A DNA stretch of 11,603 bases, taken from the NCBI GenBank assembly GCA_027382625.1, contig JAJKFJ010013494.1:1-11603 (forward strand). Direction: 5' to 3'. Shown here in pieces: positions 7,549 through 11,603 of the stretch. The translations under genes were made by a program, and so were the position numbers. Position 1 is the stretch's first letter. Each line of letters starts with the position of its first letter. Under the pieces are notes generated by a model. The model was given only the letters and a program-made list of their open reading frames with translations, had not been told where the DNA came from and did no database searches. This stretch comes from Tetmemena sp. SeJ-2015 (Eukaryota > Ciliophora > Spirotrichea > Sporadotrichida > Oxytrichidae).

Positions 7549-8286
7549 ATGCGAGTTTCTCCTCAGAGTTAAGTTCAAGACTAGGGTTCCTACCTTTACC
7601 AGTGGGACTCTGCTGCCCGCAAGTATTTCTCTCACTTTGAGATCCACAAGCAAGCCACAAGAGAAGGACTTAGAAAGCTCTACAAGGGTCTGCTTACCTC
7701 CTTCCGCGATCCCATCCAATTCAGAGACAGATACCAAGAGGTAGATCTCCTCACCTACAAGCAATTAAATCTATCATCATGAAATAATAAATACGATGCT
7801 AATCTAAAATTGCTTGGCGATATTTCTCAAGAGGAAGTATACGAGCTAAACAAGGTGTTCTCCCCCTTCTAAACTGGCCTTTGCTACTAGAAGAGCAGCA
7901 AGGAACCTGCAGGAATTTTCATTTGGAGAGGTGCTCTCCTGACCGGAGCTTGGGCTGCTTGCTCAGTTGTTGCCGTCTACGCCCTCGCAATCAAGAGATA
8001 TAACATTCTGTGGGTGGGTGGTGCCTACGCTCCTCTCTGGGGACTGATTTTTTACAACTGGGCCAGACAGCCTCAGCAACACGTTGAAAATGCTTACAAG
8101 TATCTCCTCGCTAAGAGAGCTGCAACCTGTGAGCATGAGAAAAATAGCAAGCGCTTCGCTTAGAATGAATTCGTCCAGAGCCCTGAGTACGCTCACTTAC
8201 AGACTTACCTAAAGCAGAACCACATCACTCTCTACCAACTTGAGGCAGAACTAGTGAGCAAGGCAGCATCTGGTGACCTTAAATGA
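7549..8286 (+). CDS. Unknown two-helix membrane protein, 233 residues
   Basis: ATG 7549 to TGA 8284-8286, with one 36-bp IES removed, encodes 233 residues. Residues 1-110 are soluble and charged (RKYFSHFEIHKQATREGLRK; LYKGLLTSFRDPIQFRDRYQ). Two hydrophobic helices follow, about 116-136 (GALLTGAWAACSVVAVYALA) and 141-160 (ILWVGGAYAPLWGLIFYNWA). The C terminus is a helical soluble tail. Gln 8, 12, 96, 102 and 193 use TAA or TAG. The codons are clearly gene-like and GC-rich against the flanks. I do not recognise a family. The compact two-helix layout with soluble arms resembles lineage-specific subunits of ciliate mitochondrial complexes, but that is inference only. The start was chosen as the first ATG in the island; it lies just downstream of AT-rich sequence. 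Confidence 0.8.
7756..7794 (+). other. IES in 233-residue gene (36 bp, pointer TAC)
   Basis: TAC at 7756-7758 and 7792-7794 bounds AT-rich sequence that carries an in-frame TGA at 7780-7782, the only stop in this code. Removing 36 bp joins EVDLLTY to DANLKLLGD in frame. The TGA makes excision necessary for full-length protein; a 3-bp pointer alone is weak evidence for the exact borders. Confidence 0.75.
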
Positions 8287-8611
8287 GCAATAAACTAAGA
8301 ATCATAATGACAGAAGATTTATCATCTTCATTGCAACATCTATTATTAATTTTTAAAGATTCGTTCTAATAAAATGAGAGCAGTGGAACAACGATGAATA
8401 GCAAAATATAAAGTGAAGTAAGATCTGAGCTGCAGTGATTGAATGTGGATTTCATCATCCTTTCGTCACTCTGCTCAGATTCACAGTCTTCATGAATTAT
8501 TTAAAGAAAATTTTAAATAGTTAAAAATATTGTAGAGCTGTCTGTAAAGTCGTTTTAAATGCACATTCATTATCTTAAATGATCAATTATGAATTATATA
8601 TTAAATTATCA
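8287..8611. other. Intergenic region with one long-stem hairpin
   Basis: No gene is assigned. It contains the inverted repeat TCTGAGC (8424-8430) / GCTCAGA (8473-8479), extended inward by AGTGA/TCACT after a small internal mismatch, which would fold into a 56-nt stem-loop. The minus strand is open for a long way but this is not convincing. The right part probably includes the leader of the next gene. Confidence 0.4.
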
Positions 8612-9740
8612 ATGGCACAAAATTAACTTATCATTAAAGTTTTAAGGTCTTGCAGAACTTCTACCTTTTCAGCCTCTTAAGTATTTGCGGCTAGAGCAAA
8701 AGAATAAATAAAACCTTTAAAGTCAAAGGAGACTTGGCAGTATTCCTCAAGTACATCTTTGACTAAGAAAAAAATCAATAAACGAACTCATGATCTTATT
8801 CATAAACCGTAGCAAGACGAATCGTAATCATTTTAAGATTAAACAATTTGATAGTGAAGAGGGAAAGATATAGAGGATCAAGCTAGATATAAGCAATCTA
8901 AATATGGTGACTCCAGATAGGATACCCTTTTCAACCTTCCTAATTCTCTTTGGAACTTCAGCCTTGGGAATTCTAGCATTTACTACTGGAGTGTCGCTAG
9001 GAGAATATTTTACACCTATGCATACCAATTCATACAGTGCAGCTGCTCTTTGGTTTTCTTCAATATTCTTCTCAGTAAGAACTTACTTGCTTTAATTTAC
9101 TAATTACCTAATAGTTTAGATAGGTGCGGGAGCAGTATCTGGGATGAGAATGATAAACTACTCTATCCTCCACAGTTTAACTAAAGAGTTAAAGACCTTA
9201 GGCTTAGCTTAAAAGATAAGCAGAGGGTAAATCTTTTTTATAACTTCTTAACTTAGTTTATATAGCTTTTTTAACCCAGTAGTCACACTTTTCCTTTTGA
9301 CGATTGGGCTCTCTCTGACAGATGAGTTCAAAATATATTCAGTGCCTTTCCTAATGGTGGCCCTGATTTGGAATGGACTTCAAAACTAGATCTTGCTGAG
9401 AGATATGAGAATTCCACTCTGGTATGGCAGACCCTTCTTGAAATACACAGCTTTTCTCTTCATATTTTTCTCTGCTCTGTAAGTTAGCATCTATTCTTCT
9501 ATAAATGTTTCTAGGGGGTATGGCATGCTAAATAGAACTTCCTCAATGAGAAACATGGAAATAATGGTAAAAAAGCATCAGACCACTCTCAATACTGAGA
9601 GAAAACAATACTACGAAAAGAATCCCAGTCTGCTGGCTTAGTTATCAGGAGTACAAAAGGAGGAAATTGGCTTCTTTGAAAGTGAAGCACAGAAAGAGCA
9701 AAGAGTTATCGAAGAGAGTCTTAAAAATCCCTATATTTGA
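8612..9740 (+). CDS. Unknown multi-helix membrane protein, about 355 residues
   Basis: The part from 8904 to TGA 9738-9740 is one uninterrupted frame. It contains four or five hydrophobic helices (about residues 86-106, 124-148, 197-214, 222-238, 257-276; for example FSTFLILFGTSALGILAF and FNPVVTLFLLTIGLSL) and ends in a charged helical tail (MEIMVKKHQTTLNTERKQYY). Upstream, two pointer-bounded inserts restore the frame and extend the protein to ATG 8612, giving a start rich in Arg, Ser and Ala (KVLRSCRTSTFSASQVFAAR) that looks like a mitochondrial presequence. I recognise no family; a ciliate-specific inner-membrane protein is a guess. The C-terminal 280 residues are firm, the first 75 less so; the first ATG of the uninterrupted part is an alternative start. 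Confidence 0.7.
8699..8728 (+). other. Probable IES (26 or 20 bp, pointer AAAG)
   Basis: AAAG at 8699-8702 repeats at 8725-8728 and also at 8719-8722, all in the same codon phase. Excision joins the presequence-like start (VFAARAK) to GDLAVFLKYIFDQ, or to VKGDLAV with the nearer copy. The insert is almost pure A/T. The choice between the two right borders cannot be made from sequence. Confidence 0.5.
8782..8821 (+). other. Probable IES (35 bp, pointer ACGAA)
   Basis: ACGAA at 8782-8786 and 8817-8821 lies in matching codon phase on both sides. Removing 35 bp joins FDQEKNQQTN to RNHFKIKQFDSEEGK and bypasses TGA stops in the other frames. The insert is less AT-rich than the others, so the exact borders are moderately supported. 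Confidence 0.5.
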
Positions 9741-9958
9741 ATTAATTTAGGACTATCAAAACACATAAGGATGAGTTGAGATTTGATCTAACATTTGGAA
9801 AGTGATTTATTTGAGTAATGCTAATGATTTCTTTGGTATTTTAAGGGTAATATATGTGTGATTAATACTCGTAATACTGTTATAGATAATTTAGCATTAT
9901 TTTATCAGCTTTTGGTATCACAAAAAGCAAAACTTCTTAAAATAAGTAAGATATTGTC
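9741..9958. other. Convergent intergenic region
   Basis: AT-rich spacer between the 3' ends of the + strand membrane-protein gene and the minus-strand Gln-rich gene. It probably contains both 3' untranslated ends. No terminator-like structure was recognised. Confidence 0.4.
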
Positions 9959-11603
9959 TCACTTATTCATAGAGTGAAGCAGCTTCAACGCTTCATCTAT
10001 TTATTACTATTGCTACTGCACAGAGTTTGAAGAAGTAGAAGCCTATTGCATGGAGGAGCCTTGCTGCTATTATTCATTGTGGATAGCTTAGCTGATTGAA
10101 GAAAGACTGATGTGGTTGTTGTTTACTGGAGCAGGGAATGAGAAGTTAGGAGAAAAAAGCTAGCTATGTGGGTTATTGTGACCACCTCCAAAACTCATTT
10201 GAGAACTAATGGAGTGATGCTATAAGCTAGAGTAGGGATTCAAACTTTAAGCACTTTGCTGCGGCATCGCTCCTGGCTACGCGGAGGTCTGAGACTTTAT
10301 AAAATCATTACTGCTGCTTGCGGTAGTGCTACTTAAAGTGGAAGAGGGATTTATTGAAACCCCTCCGAATCCCAGCTAAGAGAGGATGGATTTGAAGGGA
10401 TCTGCAGGGTCAAAACTATTCAAATTAGATTAGCCCGTTCCTCCTAATAGATTCAGTGAGGATTTTCTAGGCGGCAGAACCATATCTTAGAATGATGTCG
10501 CGGATTGAGTGACGTCAAAGGTCTTAAAATTCATCAGCTAACTTAACTGATTCAAAATTTCTGTTTGCTAAGCTTGAGTTGCATTTTAAAATGTCTAGTC
10601 AAAGTTGAATCTATAAAGTTAAATATATTTTACTTCACTTTTTAAATCCCGTTATCTAATCTTTAAGTGACTAACTTTTAAGACTTCCTGTATTTCCAAA
10701 CATCGTTGAGAGCAACTAAGGACTGCATGTAGGCTGGTTGAGTGAGGCGTTTCCGTTATTTGTTCCTGTAGTAGGCTGGTTCATATTTCTTAAGCTCATT
10801 TGTCCTATACTAAGAAGCTACGACAAGTTTGGATATCCCGCTTATTGCTACTACTGTTATTATAGTTACGCTTATTGATTATTTCCGATATTGCTACCAC
10901 CTCCCAAATTAAGATTCTGCGACGGTGCAGAAGTGGAAGTTTAGTTTTAGCTCGGTAAGAACTAATTTTATTGGGAATTTTGGTAAAAATTAGCTCGAAG
11001 CTTTTAGGCCTGCTCGGTTGAATTTACATTATCCTTGAAGGTTTTATCGAACTGAAAGGAGGAGAACGAATGAAAGGGAGACTGTTACTACTAGGGGCCG
11101 TGTTGAGGACTCTTGAACATCAAGTTGGGTGAGTATTTTGAATTGAACCTGATAGATTCGTATTTCTTAAACGCGGAAGGTCTATCTTTTTCACTGATTA
11201 CCTCAGAGCTTTTTCTAAATGCTGGATTCTTCTCTAGCATAGGCACTGGATGCATCATAGAAGACAGAAGTGGCGAGGCTAGGTTCATCTTAGATAGTGA
11301 TTCTGTAAATGAAAAAATAAGCGTCTTTCATATAAGTAAAATTGAAGGGATTGCTATAATTAAGAGTAGTGGAGAAGGTATGGGGATTTGTGAGCAAATT
11401 AGAGTTTTTATCCTCATTCTAGAGTGTCGCTAAAGTGAGCAAATCACTAGAATCTTCTCTTCTTATTCTCTTCTGGAGAGACAGCTATTGGTTCGAGTTT
11501 ATTTAATCTCCTTTTTCCAGATAGTTTTCTTAAGATTTAGTATGCTGATCAATGACTTGAGCAGAGAACTTACGAAGCAGCTCTGGCGATTTGAAAACTG
11601 AAT
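9959..11603 (-). CDS. Gln/Ser/Asn-rich protein, N terminus beyond window
   Basis: Reading the minus strand with TAA/TAG as Gln and two IESs removed gives 492 residues ending at TGA 9961-9959; the frame is still open at the window edge. The visible N-terminal part is charged (PELLRKFSAQVIDQHTKSQE; LQKRIRRED, a possible nuclear signal). The middle contains SEVISEKDRPSAFKKYESIR and a Gln-rich tract ending in seven Gln (AQLQQQQQQQAGYP). The C-terminal 190 residues are rich in Ser, Asn, Gln and Gly (MSFGGGHNNPHSQLF; AIHNEQQQQGSSMQQ) and end LKLLHSMNK. At least 30 of the Gln codons are TAA or TAG, so a standard-code search sees almost nothing here. Low-complexity proteins of this type are often transcription or RNA-binding regulators with a folded domain elsewhere; no such domain is visible in this part. 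Confidence 0.8.
10538..10677 (-). other. IES in Gln-rich gene (133 bp, pointer AAGTTAG)
   Basis: On the minus strand AAGTTAG occurs at 10677-10671 and 10544-10538. Both copies read as AGT TAG in the same codon phase. The sequence between is AT-rich and contains TGA stops in the gene's frame. Removing 133 bp joins FGNTGSLKSQ to LMNFKTFDVTQSA. The length is not a multiple of three. Confidence 0.8.
10729..10781 (-). repeat. 11-bp direct repeat inside coding sequence
   Basis: AACCAGCCTAC (minus strand) occurs at 10781-10771 and 10739-10729, 42 bp apart and in frame, encoding NQPT twice. The sequence between is of coding composition and reads through, so I treat it as an internal coding repeat and not an IES. 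Confidence 0.7.
11305..11340 (-). other. IES in Gln-rich gene (31 bp, pointer TTTAC)
   Basis: On the minus strand TTTAC occurs at 11340-11336 and 11309-11305, in matching phase. Excision joins NYSNPFNFT to ESLSKMNLASPLL. Without it the upstream frame runs into a TGA in the next segment. The insert is AT-rich and does not start with GT. Confidence 0.75.

Noticed and set aside
8290..8500. Long TGA-free minus-strand frame between the two + strand genes
   Set aside because: With a single stop codon and AT-rich DNA such frames are common; no start, domain or composition support.
10947..10997. 43-bp IES with 8-bp pointer in the minus-strand gene
   Set aside because: Excision gives alternative frames that soon end or change character, while reading through gives a continuous Gln/Asn-rich protein consistent with both sides.
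11107..11600. Long + strand open frame that looked like a cadherin-type domain protein
   Set aside because: It is the shadow of the minus-strand Gln-rich gene, whose frame holds across two IESs with correct phase.

Overview
The window reads as germline (micronuclear) DNA of a spirotrichous ciliate, most like the stichotrichs Oxytricha and Stylonychia. Three observations support this. Long protein-like frames appear on both strands only if TAA and TAG are read as glutamine and TGA is the only stop. Those frames are broken by 20-133 bp, mostly AT-rich inserts bounded by short direct repeats of 3-7 bp (pointers); removing an insert with one repeat copy restores the frame. The rest is AT-rich DNA with scattered GC-richer islands. 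The pointers are not restricted to TA, which argues against Paramecium and Euplotes. No telomere-like C4A4 tract was seen. All protein calls are my own translations; no database search was possible.

Right half (6.4-11.6 kb): a compact set of four genes. On the + strand are a Qb-SNARE of the NPSN (novel plant SNARE) type (6462-7455; three internal eliminated sequences (IESs) plus one probable intron), a 233-residue two-helix membrane protein (7549-8286; one IES) and a multi-helix membrane protein of about 355 residues with a presequence-like N terminus (8612-9740; two probable IESs). Converging on it from the right is a minus-strand gene for a Gln/Ser/Asn-rich protein (9959 to beyond 11603; two IESs). 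All segments of the germline precursor lie in linear order, so these loci look interrupted but not scrambled.

Left half (1-6.4 kb): mostly AT-rich germline-limited sequence with islands. These are a perfectly symmetric 232-99-232 bp inverted duplication with a coding-like core (1502-2064); a 337-bp block bounded by 28-bp inverted repeats that holds a response-regulator phosphoacceptor motif on the minus strand (3021-3357); a GC-rich cluster of perfect hairpins (3417-3836); a probable 110-residue gene (4827-5159); and two weaker TGA-only open frames (458-865 and 5525-6028). The REC fragment lacks the rest of its domain here, so it may be a displaced MDS (macronuclear-destined segment) of a scrambled gene or a degenerate copy.

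The genes do not form an obvious pathway. In these ciliates each would normally end up on its own or a shared gene-sized nanochromosome after IES excision, so adjacency here says little about shared function.
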